Assembly: GCA_030748495.1 (NCBI GenBank)
Contig: JASMLX010000025.1
Location: 1 to 59,470, forward strand
Origin: Candidatus Poribacteria bacterium
Lineage (GTDB): Bacteria; Poribacteria; WGA-4E; UBA9662
DNA: 59,470 bases
Direction of reading: 5' to 3'
The translations under genes were made by a program, and so were the position numbers. The notes below the pieces were generated by a model. The model ran no database searches and was not told where the DNA came from. It saw only the letters and a list, made by a program, of their open reading frames with translations. Positions 45,698 to 55,573 of the stretch are shown piece after piece (the first letter of the stretch is position 1; each line of letters starts with the position of its first letter).

Positions 45698-46188
45698 AAT
45701 TGAGACGTGACACGGCTCCAAGATTCACCCATCGGGTTCTGACGGACGTATTGTCGGATTTCAGCCAATGATTGTTCATTTCTAATGACATGGTCGTAGT
45801 AGTTGCGTTGCCAAAATCGTTGACCTTGGCGACGACACATTCGATTAATCTTTCGCGAAGTTACCGATTTGAAATTTTGTACTATAGTCGGAATCGTGGC
45901 AGACTTTGTTTCTTCTCGAGCCGAAAGAATTAAGATCGCATGCAAATGATCCGGCATGATTACGCGTTCGTCGATCTGCAAATTTGAAAAGAAATCTGGT
46001 AAAACCTCTAAATGCCGTTCCACGACCTGTCCCAAAGGTGACAATTCTACCTGTTGCCCAACTAAATACCCCAATATATCGCCATTTTCTCGTGTGCAGA
46101 TGGTAATAAAATAAGCCCCCGGTAAAGTATAATCATAGTTTTTTAACCGAATAGAACGGCGATGATGTTGCAATGGATCATATTTCAT
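45673..46188 (-). CDS. REP-associated tyrosine transposase (RAYT, Y1/HUH family)
   Basis: The product is 171 aa. RRSIRLKNYDYTLPGAYFIT is the family's N-terminal segment. The HUH metal site is H81-L-H83 in MPDHLHAI, and the catalytic tyrosine is Y130 or Y131 in QRNYYDHVIRNEQSLAEIR, followed by YVRQNP. RAYTs nick single-stranded DNA at REP hairpins and are thought to spread them. Here two 215-217-bp REP-like elements flank the gene: the left one overlaps its 3' end, the right one begins 25 bp upstream of its start codon. All active-site residues are in place, so the enzyme may be functional. Confidence 0.92.
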   Translation of the reverse strand: MKYDPLQHHRRSIRLKNYDYTLPGAYFITICTRENGDILGYLVGQQVELSPLGQVVERHLEVLPDFFSNLQIDERVIMPDHLHAILILSAREETKSATIPTIVQNFKSVTSRKINRMCRRQGQRFWQRNYYDHVIRNEQSLAEIRQYVRQNPMGESWSRVTSQFVEAKQVK

Positions 46189-46213
46189 TGGAACTCTAAC
46201 CTCCTATAAGGCT

Positions 46214-46430
46214 GTAGGGGCAAAGCAAACGTCGTTGCATCTATCCAACTATAAATGGTGATTGTAGCCATTGACCTGCCGTTTAAAAATCCCTTTGTCT
46301 GCTTGGCCCTACATCCGCTAGCCAATCGCTGTTTTCGGGCAAAGCAAATATATACTTCCTTCACTTACTATTATTGCTAAAACAACTATATTGGTCATTT
46401 TACGATTACTTCACTTGCTTTGCCCCTACA
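46214..46430. repeat. REP-doublet element, right copy, beside the RAYT gene
   Basis: This is a 217-bp element with perfect 16-bp terminal inverted repeats (TGTAGGGGCAAAGCAA and TTGCTTTGCCCCTACA). Inside are CTGCTTGGCCCTACA (46300-46312 region) and TTCGGGCAAAGCAAAT (46335-46350 region), so two hairpin pairs can form. It is parallel to the left copy over its whole length. It lies just upstream of the RAYT gene and may contain its promoter. Confidence 0.8.
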
Positions 46431-46987
46431 ACAACATACCTACGCTCCATTCCAAACTCCCGGACCTGCTGGTGGAGCTATCACTCTCCGTCCAAAAATA
46501 GCATAGCAAAAGTCTTGATTGACGTCCACACCGATAGTAGGTTGTCGGCCTCTATCCCGCCAGCCACCACTCTTTTCGGGTGCTTTATATTGCTCAGTTA
46601 ACCCAGAAAGAGGTTAGCAAAAAGAACAAAATAGAATTAAGGCTTTGAAATGACCATAAGTTCAGCTTCGACTCCGAAATCCTTGATGAAGACTGGATCT
46701 GAGAGGGTTTTCTCTGCCTACAAGGAAAGGCTATCACTCCAGTAGAGAGAAATCAGAATAACAGACTGGCTAGTCGGTGTCAAATACGGATTGGCTTAAT
46801 GGGAAGCGAGGATGGTCTTTTACTCGAACCAGCTATGAATACAATGCGACAACTAAGTTGGATGTTTTTATCGTTGCCTACAGTTGACTGTAGGAGGCGA
46901 AAGAGTAGATTTGAGCCTTTACAACTAACAGAGAATGTTTTAGACTGGGGTTGATTAAATTCAGTTAGCGTCTACAGGAGAGAAAGC
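46431..46987. other. Gap without a supported gene
   Basis: Only short frames on both strands are seen and none has a ribosome-binding site or domain pattern. CAGGAG lies just before the enolase-superfamily start at 46988. No palindromes of the RAYT type recur in it. Confidence 0.4.
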
Positions 46988-48126
46988 ATGAAAATTACCG
47001 ACGTGGAGGTGATCAGCTTCCGCACAATAACGAGGGAGCATCCGTCCAAATGGGGATACGGCTATTGGGGTGAGGAAACGGAATCCGGCCAATCTCTTAT
47101 TAAGATTTCCACGGATGAAGGGTTGGAAGGCTACATGCTGGGCGGCAATGCCCGTTACATTGAGGGGCCGATCAAACGGATGTTGGTAGGAGAAAATCCG
47201 CTGGAGCGAGAAAAGATATGGAACTGGATGGATCAGTTGGTCACGTTCGGTCACAGTTTGCCGGAAAGCGTTATGGGGGCTGTGGACTGCGCCCTATGGG
47301 ATCTGGCCGGATGGTAGAATTGCCTGTGAGCAAGATCCTGGGCGGGGCCAGAGAGAGGGTAAAGGCTTACGCAAGCACGTTTCCAAATATGGGTAAGCCG
47401 GAGGACTATGCGGCACACGCCTTGACCTGCAAGGAACAAGGATATAAGGCATACAAGGTCCACGCTTATATCTGTTGGACCCCCCATACCTGGGAACCAG
47501 CCCCTCAAGTCCCGGGGTTTCCCAAGGAGGATCTGCAGGTTTGCACAGCGGTGCGCGAAGCAGTAGGGGACGATATGGTGTTGATGCTGGATCCATTCGG
47601 TGTCTATACACTGGAGCAATCTCTGTGGGTTGGCCGAGAGCTGGAAAAGCTGGGCTATTACTGGTTGGAACATCCAATGGTGGAGACACGCATCGAGGCT
47701 TACCGGCGCCTGACCAGGGAATTGGATATCGCCATACTGTCACCCGAGCATGTTCCGGGGGGTGTATTCGCCCGTGCGGAGTGGGTATTGCAGGGGGCTT
47801 GCGACATGTTGAGAATCGATCACAACTATGGTGGAATCACCGGATCCTACAAAACGGTAAACGTGGCCCAGGCATACGGGATTCAATGCGAAATGCATGG
47901 GGGCGGGTGGGCAAACAGCCAGATTCTTGGGGCCACTACGGAAGCGACTTGTGAATACTTTGAGCGAGGCTTGCTCCGTCCGGATTTTGATTACGAAACA
48001 CCCGCGCCCTACCTGAATTCAATTGTTGATCCCTTGGACGATGAAGGCAACGTGATACTGCCTCAGTTACCCGGTATTGGTCTGGATCTTAACTGGGACT
48101 ATATCAATGACAATTTGATCAAGTAA
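46988..48126 (+). pseudogene. Enolase-superfamily enzyme (mandelate racemase/muconate lactonising type), one frameshift
   Basis: The first frame (to 47317) gives the capping domain and ends VDCALWDLAG; the sense continues in the next frame as MVELPVSKILGGARERVKAY. One base seems to be missing near 47310-47316. The whole protein would be about 379 aa. Metal ligands are seen in VLMLDPFG (Asp), YYWLEHPM (Glu) and ILSPEHV (Glu). The base motif is K-V-H (AYKVHAY) instead of K-x-K, and a His/Asp dyad may lie in EMHGGG and RIDHNYGG. This set suggests an acid-sugar dehydratase. With the frameshift it is probably inactive unless the indel is an error. Confidence 0.8.
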
Positions 48127-48577
48127 TTTTGGCACTCAAGCCTTTCAAGATTTTACACGGACTTGTCGATATGCTTAGGAGGGGTTTACCTCTGAGTTTC
48201 TCCGCAGGAAGGGGTTTTTGTCACCACATTCACGTTTAGACAATTTTCGTCATCCCGCCCCTAGTCCGGGGAATGCAGCCGAAGGATACTCTCGGGATGT
48301 GCTTTTGAAGAGTCGCGCATTGATGGGTCTGCCGCCGATAATATTCCGCTGGCGGGAATGTCGCCTGCTCTATTGCTAATGAGAAAATAAACATAATCTT
48401 TGGCGGATATCTATCCTTAATTTAAATTTAACAATTTAACTCAGCTTGCGGGTTTAGGATATAATAAAGGTGGTAGTGTCGATCGGTTTAGCTCACAATC
48501 TTCAAACAATAAAGCGTCTACTTTGATGAAATCATAAACCCCTCTGAAATTGCTAACCAGCAACCTGGTGACAAAAA
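48127..48577. other. Gap without a supported gene
   Basis: No frame of note is present on either strand. The stretch has some short G-rich/C-rich blocks but no clear terminator or promoter. The next gene begins with a TTG at 48578 that has no good ribosome-binding site. Confidence 0.4.
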
Positions 48578-49765
48578 TTGGGAATCTATCAGGAATTCGG
48601 AATTACGCCAATCATTAACGCCTCTGGTGCGGTAACCCGCCTTGGCGGCGCACCAATGCATCAGGAAACATTAGCCGCTTTCACCGAGGCGGCCCGTGCA
48701 TCTGTTCCTCTGGAACAACTTCAGGCTTCCGCCTCTCGAATTATCGCTGAAGCGACAGATACCGAAGCCGGGTTGGTTACTGCCGGTGCGGCCTCAGCTT
48801 TGACCCTAGGTGCTGCAGCTATTTTGGCTGGATATAGTTTGAAAAGGATGGAAACTTTACCACATTGCTAGGACTTTCCAGATCAGTTTGTCATTGCCCG
48901 CCAACAACGGAACGGCTATGATCACGCTATTCGGGCTTCCGGTGCACGTTTAGTCGAGGTAGGGTTTGACGAAATTAGGGCCAACGCCGGTGTTCGTCAA
49001 ACCGAAACCTGGGAATACGAAGCGGCTTTTAATGCTCATACTGCCGGTATCGTTTATGTATACAGTTCCAAATCCGAACCGGATCTCAGAGAGGTGGTGA
49101 AGATTGCCCACCAATACCATCTACCGGTACTGGTAGATGCAGCGGGGGAACTTCCACCGAAAAGTAATCTTAAATCGATAGCAGCTACAGGCGCCGACCT
49201 GATCGCATTTAGCGGTGGCAAGGCGATCCGAGGTCCCCAATCGACAGGAATTCTTTGCGGCAACAAGGATCTTATCGCCTCTGCCGCCCTGCAAATGCTG
49301 GATATGGACGACCACCTTGAGTTGTGGGATCCACCATCTGATCTGATTGATAGAACGAAATTCGCAGGGATTCCACGTCACGGAATTGGGCGTGGTTTTA
49401 AAGTGCCAAAAGAGGAGATCATCGCCTTACTGGTTGCGCTACGCCTATTTATTTCTGGTGCTTACGATGCCTCCGTACTGACGGCAAGATCTATTCTTGA
49501 AAAAATTGTGCAGGGGTTGCAAGGCTGTCCGGTACAATGCACCATTCGGGATAAAGGAGATAACGAAAGCCTGCCCCTTTTGGAGATAAAAACGACTGAT
49601 GGAGAGACTGCGATGAGAGTTTGTCGAGATCTTCGTTGTGGGAATCCCCCTATTTATCTGGGACATGGTGCAGTTAAAGAGGGGAAATTGCTGGTCAATC
49701 CGCTTCATCTGGATCAAAAAACAGCGGAGACCATTGTAACCAGAATCCACCAAAACTTCAACTGA
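48578..49765 (+). pseudogene. SelA-like PLP enzyme with one in-frame amber codon
   Basis: One frame codes for about 395 residues from a TTG at 48578 to TGA at 49763, interrupted only by TAG at 48869-48871 (LPHC-stop-DFPDQF). The product begins GIYQEFGITPIINASGAVTR, contains EAGLVTAGAASALTLGAAA and YDHAIRASGARLVEVG, then VLVDAAGELPP and the PLP lysine in IAFSGGKAIRGPQSTGI. These belong to the family of selenocysteine synthase-like and glucosaminate-phosphate ammonia-lyase-like enzymes. It lies behind the enolase-type gene, so joint work on an acid sugar is likely. The nonsense codon probably inactivates it. Confidence 0.8.
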
Positions 49766-50080
49766 AACAAAAAACCGTGTATGATGCAGTGGAATTAACC
49801 ACTTGACCAAATTGCGATCCTGTCGGCATTTGAAATCTGGAAGCAGATGGATTGTCCAGCGAAGCCCGGTTGTCTAATGTAGCCGCTGGAATTATCAATC
49901 CGTCCTTGAAATCAACGATCGAACGCCTTTGATTCCCCAAATCGAAGGACACTTCGCTACCGAGTTGAGGCCAGGTCGAAGGTAAAGATGATCGGATTCC
50001 ATCATAATGGGATAGACTATTATCACGAATCTCTGAGTTAACGTGTTCGGAGAAAATTAGGCCGAATAAAGTGTAAGACG
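49766..50080 (-). pseudogene. Possible minus-strand coding remnant
   Basis: A minus-strand frame is open from about 50080 down to 49758 without a good start codon. It reads HYDGIRSSLPSTWPQLGSEV, then SFDLGNQRRSIVDFKDG and LIIPAATLDNRASLDN, which looks like real protein but matches no family I recognise. It has no ribosome-binding site and is wedged between two plus-strand genes, so I take it as a relic. Confidence 0.25.
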
Positions 50081-51103
50081 ATGCGATTTAACCTTCTCTT
50101 TGCCCTGTTGGTACTGATTATATTCTCAGCTTCTCTGTTTTCAGAGACAAATACTGTAGTAAATTCACAGACGATTGTGTCTTTGCTGCTGTTTGGCCTG
50201 TTGATATTTTCTCTGATGAGCATGGCCGATGCTGCGGTCGTTAACTGTTTGCGGCAGTGGTTCAGACAAAACCTTTTCTACGCGCTGGCACCGTTAGCTG
50301 TACTTTATATCCTGACCATCGGCTACATCGCTTTAGTAGACCAACTGACGACTTGGTCTGCCATAACACCGTTGATCTACCTGTTTCTACCGGCGCTATT
50401 ATTGTGGTGGGATCAGCACTCACCTCAACACATCAACTGGCGCAACTTGATCGCTATACTTATAGTTTGGTTTTTTATCGAATTGGGGTTGGTTCCCAAG
50501 GTTGACATACCGCCGCAAAAAGGGATCTCATTTTTCTTACTAATCGCACTTAACGGCATCATCTTTATTTTCGTCGTCATACGCGGTTTGGACAGCGTAG
50601 GCTACCGTTTGCGCCCCAATATAGACGATTGGAAATATGCCTGTCTCTATCTCGGATTATTCGTTGTTTTTTTCGCCATTCCAATTGGGTTTCCGTCCTC
50701 GTTTATCCATCAAACGTCTGAGTGGCAGCCGTTCTGGAAATTCCCGGTTATTTTACTGGGAATCTTCCTGTTTACCGGCTTACCGGAAGAGATCTTATTT
50801 CGAGGATTAATTCACAATCTACTGGCGGGCTGGATGAGAAAGGGAACCCGATCTGAATTTCCGGCACTGTTGATTTCTTCAGTTATATTCGGCCTGGCAC
50901 ATGTGAATAATTCAAATCCGCCCTTTATATTGATGCATCTGTTTGGCACAGATTGGTCAATCCCGTGGGCGTATGTGATTTTAGCCACCATTGCCGGCGG
51001 GTTTTATGGACTGGCCTATATTCGCACCGGAAGTATTTTGGCCCCGGCTATTCTACATACCATGGTTGACGGATGGTGGGCATACTTCTTTAATGACAAT
51101 TAG
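50081..51103 (+). CDS. CPBP (Abi/CAAX) family intramembrane metalloprotease
   Basis: The product is 340 aa with about eight to nine hydrophobic helices. The family motifs are in the C-terminal half: EExxxR in LPEEILFRG (E236, E237, R241), FGLAHV with H274 and a third histidine in ILHTMVDGWWAY. These proteases cut substrates in the membrane; bacterial members act in prenyl-protein processing, bacteriocin immunity or unknown roles. The extra N-terminal helices (about 1-180) make it longer than the core domain. No partner gene is evident; the next gene is a sulfatase with a gap of about 125 bp. Confidence 0.85.
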   Translation: MRFNLLFALLVLIIFSASLFSETNTVVNSQTIVSLLLFGLLIFSLMSMADAAVVNCLRQWFRQNLFYALAPLAVLYILTIGYIALVDQLTTWSAITPLIYLFLPALLLWWDQHSPQHINWRNLIAILIVWFFIELGLVPKVDIPPQKGISFFLLIALNGIIFIFVVIRGLDSVGYRLRPNIDDWKYACLYLGLFVVFFAIPIGFPSSFIHQTSEWQPFWKFPVILLGIFLFTGLPEEILFRGLIHNLLAGWMRKGTRSEFPALLISSVIFGLAHVNNSNPPFILMHLFGTDWSIPWAYVILATIAGGFYGLAYIRTGSILAPAILHTMVDGWWAYFFNDN

Positions 51104-51229
51104 ACAAGCCAGCCCTTGAAAATCTCGCCTCAAGCTAACCGACCCCGGTTGGGTTGCAGGGGGATAATAATTACCAACAGATAGATCTCGCAAGAGATAT
51201 TTGAAAACACCTTCAAGGAAGATAGTAGA

Positions 51230-52618
51230 ATGACAGACCAAAGTAAACCCAACGTAGTCTTTATCCTGACAGATGATCAAGGTCCCTGGGCAGCAGGTTG
51301 TTGTGGTAACGATGAGGTTCGAACTCCCAATATCGATCGACTGGCCTCGAGCGGCATGCGGTTTGAGAACTTTTTTTGCACCTCTCCTGTCTGCTCGCCG
51401 GCACGTGCCAGCTTGATGACTGGTCGGATTCCGTCGGCGCACGGTGTCCATGACTGGATTCGGGAAGGGAATATGCCTCCCACTGCCACTCCGTATCTGG
51501 ACGGCTTGACCTGCTACACCGATACACTGGCCGAAAATGGATACACGGTAGGTTTAAGTGGTAAGTGGCATTTAGGCGATAGCCTAACACCTCAACACGG
51601 CTTTTCACACTGGTTCACGCTACTAACCGGAGGTAGCCAATACAATGACGCCGAGATGATTCGCGACGGAAAGGTCGAAGTCCAGCCGGGCTATCTGACG
51701 GACGTGATTACCGACGACGCCCTCAATTTCATTCGAGAAAATTCAGAGCGACATTTCTATCTCAGTGTCAACTATAATGCTCCTCACACACCGTTCCAGG
51801 GACATCCACAGGATATCGTCGACTCCTACGATGATTGCTCGTTCAAAACTTGTCCACAGGAGGCCGCGCATCCCTGGGCCATTCCAGGTTCTCGCAACCA
51901 TTTGGGAAACCGGGAGTCGTTAAAGGGATATTTTGCCGCTATCACGGCTATGGATCTAAACGTCGGTCGGCTTATCGATCTGATTGAAGAACTCGGTCTG
52001 CGCCAAAATACGCTGTTTATTTTCAGCAGCGACAACGGTTACTCCTGTGGGCATCATGGGTTCTGGCACAAAGGCAACGGGACTTTCCCCTTGAATATGT
52101 ACGAGAACTCGGTCAAAGTACCCTTCGTTATGAGTCATCCTGGCCGAATCGCCGAAGGGAAAGTTTCGTCGGCCATGGCGAGTCAGTACGACTTTATGCC
52201 CACGCTACTCGATTATCTCAGCTTGGACCCGGTTGTAGACGATCTCAGTCCAGGCCGGAGTTTCCATCCTGTTTTATCGGGAGATACCGGTGAAGCCAAA
52301 GACGAGGTGGTGGTTTTCGACGAATATGGCCCGGTACGCATGATCCGAACCCAAGAGTGGAAGTATGTCCACCGCTATCCTTATGGCCCACACGAACTTT
52401 ACCATCTGCTTAACGATCCAGACGAACGTAAAAATCTAGTGGATGAGAAATCAAAGACGGCGCTGATTGGCGAAATGCGTCAGCAACTGTCGAACTGGTT
52501 CGATCGATATGTAATTCCGCAACTGGACGGATCCCACTTCGCTGTCACTGGGGGAGGACAGGCCAGAAAAATCGACATAGATCAGTGTGGTGAGCGATCT
52601 TTTTTTGAGCGTGGATAA
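51230..52618 (+). CDS. Sulfatase with formylglycine-type active site
   Basis: The product is 462 aa, alkaline-phosphatase-fold. PNVVFILTDDQGPW gives the first metal aspartates (D15, D16). C55-S-P-A-R is the sulfatase signature in which the cysteine is changed to formylglycine by an FGE or anaerobic enzyme; neither is in the window. Further marks are SGKWHLGD, NAPHTPFQGHP and FSSDNGYSCGHHGFWHKGN. There is no signal peptide, so a cytoplasmic sulfatase (for example for choline, sugar or small aryl sulfates) is indicated. AAGGAAG precedes the ATG. Confidence 0.92.
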   Translation: MTDQSKPNVVFILTDDQGPWAAGCCGNDEVRTPNIDRLASSGMRFENFFCTSPVCSPARASLMTGRIPSAHGVHDWIREGNMPPTATPYLDGLTCYTDTLAENGYTVGLSGKWHLGDSLTPQHGFSHWFTLLTGGSQYNDAEMIRDGKVEVQPGYLTDVITDDALNFIRENSERHFYLSVNYNAPHTPFQGHPQDIVDSYDDCSFKTCPQEAAHPWAIPGSRNHLGNRESLKGYFAAITAMDLNVGRLIDLIEELGLRQNTLFIFSSDNGYSCGHHGFWHKGNGTFPLNMYENSVKVPFVMSHPGRIAEGKVSSAMASQYDFMPTLLDYLSLDPVVDDLSPGRSFHPVLSGDTGEAKDEVVVFDEYGPVRMIRTQEWKYVHRYPYGPHELYHLLNDPDERKNLVDEKSKTALIGEMRQQLSNWFDRYVIPQLDGSHFAVTGGGQARKIDIDQCGERSFFERG

Positions 52619-52655
52619 GGAGAAAATCAGCCGAATAAGCTGAATAAAAGGTACT

Positions 52656-53699
52656 CTAGTCCAATGGATCACCTAACGGAGCGAGATCACTCAAATCCTG
52701 AACACTGCTATTTTTCCGTTCTGTATCTAGCCAGGTCTGCAAATCGGATTCGATCCGTTCTTGTAGCAGTTGGCTCTGGATCAACTCCCGCACCGCTTCG
52801 TAAGGTTGATCCTGTGGGGCCGTCTTGCCTAGCAGCTTAGCAATCAGATAACCGTTAGGTGTTAGTTTGGGTTGGTTCAAACTGCCGGTTTCAAGCTGAG
52901 CAATGTCGATCCCTAGCTTGGTGTTGGCAGCACTAATTTGTGGTGTGTAAGCGACATGGACCACTGGTTGACCTTCTGACTTCGAGATGGTTTCCTCTTC
53001 CTTAGTCTGCGCTGTCTCTGCGTATAAGTCGGCAATTTGGCGAAAGGTACCTCCTTTCACCAATTGTTGATAAATCTGTTCAGCCAGCAAACGCGCTGCA
53101 CTTGCCGTTTGAGGAGGAGATTCAGCAGGGGTCGAGATTAGAACGTACTGAAAGCGAATCTCGGCCGGAATACGGAATTGCGCCCGGTTTTTTTCATAAT
53201 GGGTCAGTGCGGCCTGACTAATTTCCTCCCTGTCAATCCGGCTGGCAAAGCGGCGCGCAACGAAGTTTTCCAGAATCAACCGTCGACGTAACCAGGCTTG
53301 CAGATCTACCAACGTCAAACCACTCTCTGCTAGATCACGTAAAAAATGGGCCTCTGAATCGTATTTGGTCTGCATCTGTTCGACCTCAGCGGCGACCTTT
53401 CGATCCCACCGAACCAACAGAATTCCGGACCGATCTGCAGCTTGAAACATAATTTCCTGCTCAATCAAACTATCTAAAATCTGTTTTTTGATGGTTTCAG
53501 ACGGATTCTCAATCTGTCGGATGGCCAATTCATTCTCAAGCATACTCAGCGTGATGGCATGTCCGTTGACATCGGCAAGCACGTAGTCGATCACTACGAC
53601 TTCACCTACAGGTTTGGTACTACCTTCAGTACCGGCGACCAACAGGCTAACAGATAAAAATAAGCAATGGTAGGCAACAAACCAAAAGATACGGATCAC
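52656..53699 (-). CDS. SurA-like periplasmic peptidyl-prolyl isomerase
   Basis: The product is 347 aa. A signal peptide (about 1-25) is followed by a SurA_N-like helical domain (SETIKKQILDSLIEQEIMFQ), then ISQAALTHYEKNRAQFRIPAEI leading into a PPIC-type parvulin domain (QYVLISTPAES, LLAEQIYQQLVKGGTFRQIADLY, LETGSLNQPKLTPNGYLIAKLLGK). SurA helps fold outer-membrane beta-barrels. The GTG start overlaps the stop of the upstream gene (GTGA). That gene codes for a predicted beta-barrel protein, so the isomerase may be its dedicated chaperone. Confidence 0.85.
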   Translation of the reverse strand: MIRIFWFVAYHCLFLSVSLLVAGTEGSTKPVGEVVVIDYVLADVNGHAITLSMLENELAIRQIENPSETIKKQILDSLIEQEIMFQAADRSGILLVRWDRKVAAEVEQMQTKYDSEAHFLRDLAESGLTLVDLQAWLRRRLILENFVARRFASRIDREEISQAALTHYEKNRAQFRIPAEIRFQYVLISTPAESPPQTASAARLLAEQIYQQLVKGGTFRQIADLYAETAQTKEEETISKSEGQPVVHVAYTPQISAANTKLGIDIAQLETGSLNQPKLTPNGYLIAKLLGKTAPQDQPYEAVRELIQSQLLQERIESDLQTWLDTERKNSSVQDLSDLAPLGDPLD

Positions 53700-55573
53700 C
53701 AGTTCAACTCCGATCTAAGATAGAACTTGTGTCGTAAATCAGGGAGTATTCCACTACTATGATCCGGCTGTGACAAGACAGTTGAAAGGGTATACCTCGC
53801 TCTCAAGCGGAGGCCGTGTATGGCCCACCGTCGGATTTGAAAATATACCTCCCGGGTCTGCCGTATTTTTTGAGTGTATGTAGTTTGGCTCAAACGAAGT
53901 CGCATTTCCAGTTCTACTGATGGAGTTAGATCCCATTCAACTTTACCGTAGGTGGAGGTGGTTTGTTGTTGCGAATCTGATCGACGGGCAGACAGAGTTA
54001 AACGAAGTCGGTCTACTGGATATAAGACGACAACACTGCCCAGATTGGTACGGTAATTTTGATTTTGCTCTGTCTGACGAAGTTTAGTCCAAATCTGTAA
54101 TCGACAAAGGTGGTGTAGCTGCCAACTGGAAATCAAGTAAGTTTCCGCATCGGCTTCAGCTGTAGATGGATGTCGCCACTGGTCACTATAGAGACGAACC
54201 CAAAATTGTCGATGCGGTCGATATCGAACTTGAGCCAAGAGTCCGACTTCATCAATATCACCCGTTTTATCCTTAGAGGAAGCATCGTCTGCATCGGCAA
54301 AACCGCGACTGTGTGGATTATCGAACTGTATTCCGTAGTGGCGAGCCGATCCCAGAAAAGACAGCTTTCCAGCCTGAATCTCGGTTTCAAAGTAAGCGGC
54401 CATCTGTTGGAAACTGGCAGGATAACCTGTTGCGACCTCACCTCGGATTTTGGTTCGTATCTCCGAGTGGTTAAGTTCGGTTTGAGCGTAAAGGCCGCTG
54501 TAAGCCCGCCCATCGTTTAGGTTAGCTACAGTTGAGAAACGACTCCAGATTCGACTGGCGTAGGAAACCAGGCCGATTTCTGTTTGCGGGTTAGCTTGCA
54601 GAAAGATGGAACCTCCAACCAACCCTTCCCGGTAGGCGTCAAAGATACGGCGACTGCTATCCAGGCCGGTTACCGATTTCGGTTGGGTAGATGGATAGTG
54701 TTGGTAGGAGGCAAAGAGCGCTCCCCCTACCTTCTCGCTCTGCCAAGTTGCTATCGCGCCTCTCTGCTTATGCGTGCTGATGGTCTGATCCAGATAGAGG
54801 CCCCGTGGACGAAAGCGACGAGCATCGTTGAAGACTAAACCAGAGCCAAAGCCGGCCGTAAAATGACCGACTACTAACTGAGATATAATTCGGTTTGGCT
54901 GAAACAAAAGATAGATTTTGGGAACTCGCCATTTTGGTGGATCGGCCAGAATATCAATGGAAGCTGAATCTGCGCCGGATTCCAGCCGGTATCGGCTCGC
55001 ATCGTCGTGCTGAATCAGCAATCCGAGTGCAACATGTTGCTGCAACTGAAGACGGGAGCGAACGGTTGTTTTATGCGGTCGCTCATCGTTAGCTGTTTGG
55101 CTGAAGGTGGAGACAATCTGGGCCTTGACCTGCTGAGCGCTAATTTGGGTGAAAGCGCGTAGTAGATCGAACTGATCCACTGTTAGCTCTGGAATTTGTC
55201 TCACCTCGGACCAACTGTTGAACCGCCCTAATCGCTTGCGCTGGGCAACGATTAGAGTGGCCTCTGATTCTGACAAACCCGGAATCTGGCTGAGTTCCCT
55301 AACCCCGGCGCGATTGAGATTAATTGGATGGTTCAGCATCTCGATTATTCGCCACGCCACTTCATCCGAAACCAGTCCTTCGGCCTGTAACTGTTCCACC
55401 TCCTCAAAACTCTCAACCCTAAAATCGCTCGTACGGACGAAATCAGCCTGACTGGGCATTGACGACACAGCCGCTAACAAGTATAAGGCTAATGGCCATT
55501 GAATATGGAGAGTGGAGAACAGAGGGTGAAGCGGCTTCTTCTCAACTCCTAATCCTCCCTTTTCAGGTTTCAA
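53696..55573 (-). CDS. Helix-hairpin-helix plus outer-membrane beta-barrel protein
   Basis: The product is 625 aa. After a signal-like segment (about 25-45) come two ComEA-type helix-hairpin-helix units (PINLNRAGVRELSQIPGLSE and RKRLGRFNSWSEVRQIPELT, about 75-145). From about 165 to the end alternating aromatic and polar residues predict many transmembrane beta-strands, and the last residue is a tryptophan after RHKFYLRSELN, which is typical of an outer-membrane barrel. Similar proteins occur in Bacteroidota-like envelopes with unknown roles. The TTG start overlaps the caspase stop, and its end overlaps the SurA-like start. Confidence 0.8.
   Translation of the reverse strand: MKPEKGGLGVEKKPLHPLFSTLHIQWPLALYLLAAVSSMPSQADFVRTSDFRVESFEEVEQLQAEGLVSDEVAWRIIEMLNHPINLNRAGVRELSQIPGLSESEATLIVAQRKRLGRFNSWSEVRQIPELTVDQFDLLRAFTQISAQQVKAQIVSTFSQTANDERPHKTTVRSRLQLQQHVALGLLIQHDDASRYRLESGADSASIDILADPPKWRVPKIYLLFQPNRIISQLVVGHFTAGFGSGLVFNDARRFRPRGLYLDQTISTHKQRGAIATWQSEKVGGALFASYQHYPSTQPKSVTGLDSSRRIFDAYREGLVGGSIFLQANPQTEIGLVSYASRIWSRFSTVANLNDGRAYSGLYAQTELNHSEIRTKIRGEVATGYPASFQQMAAYFETEIQAGKLSFLGSARHYGIQFDNPHSRGFADADDASSKDKTGDIDEVGLLAQVRYRPHRQFWVRLYSDQWRHPSTAEADAETYLISSWQLHHLCRLQIWTKLRQTEQNQNYRTNLGSVVVLYPVDRLRLTLSARRSDSQQQTTSTYGKVEWDLTPSVELEMRLRLSQTTYTQKIRQTREVYFQIRRWAIHGLRLRARYTLSTVLSQPDHSSGILPDLRHKFYLRSELNW

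Noticed and set aside
47251..47743. Two long minus-strand frames (140 and 149 codons) under the enolase-type gene
   Set aside because: The plus-strand reading has clear metal-ligand motifs, whereas the minus-strand translations are rich in P, R and C without pattern.
48869..48871. Recoded amber codon (pyrrolysine) in the PLP enzyme
   Set aside because: No pylT-like tRNA or downstream element is seen, the family has no conserved pyrrolysine, and many other genes nearby are decayed.
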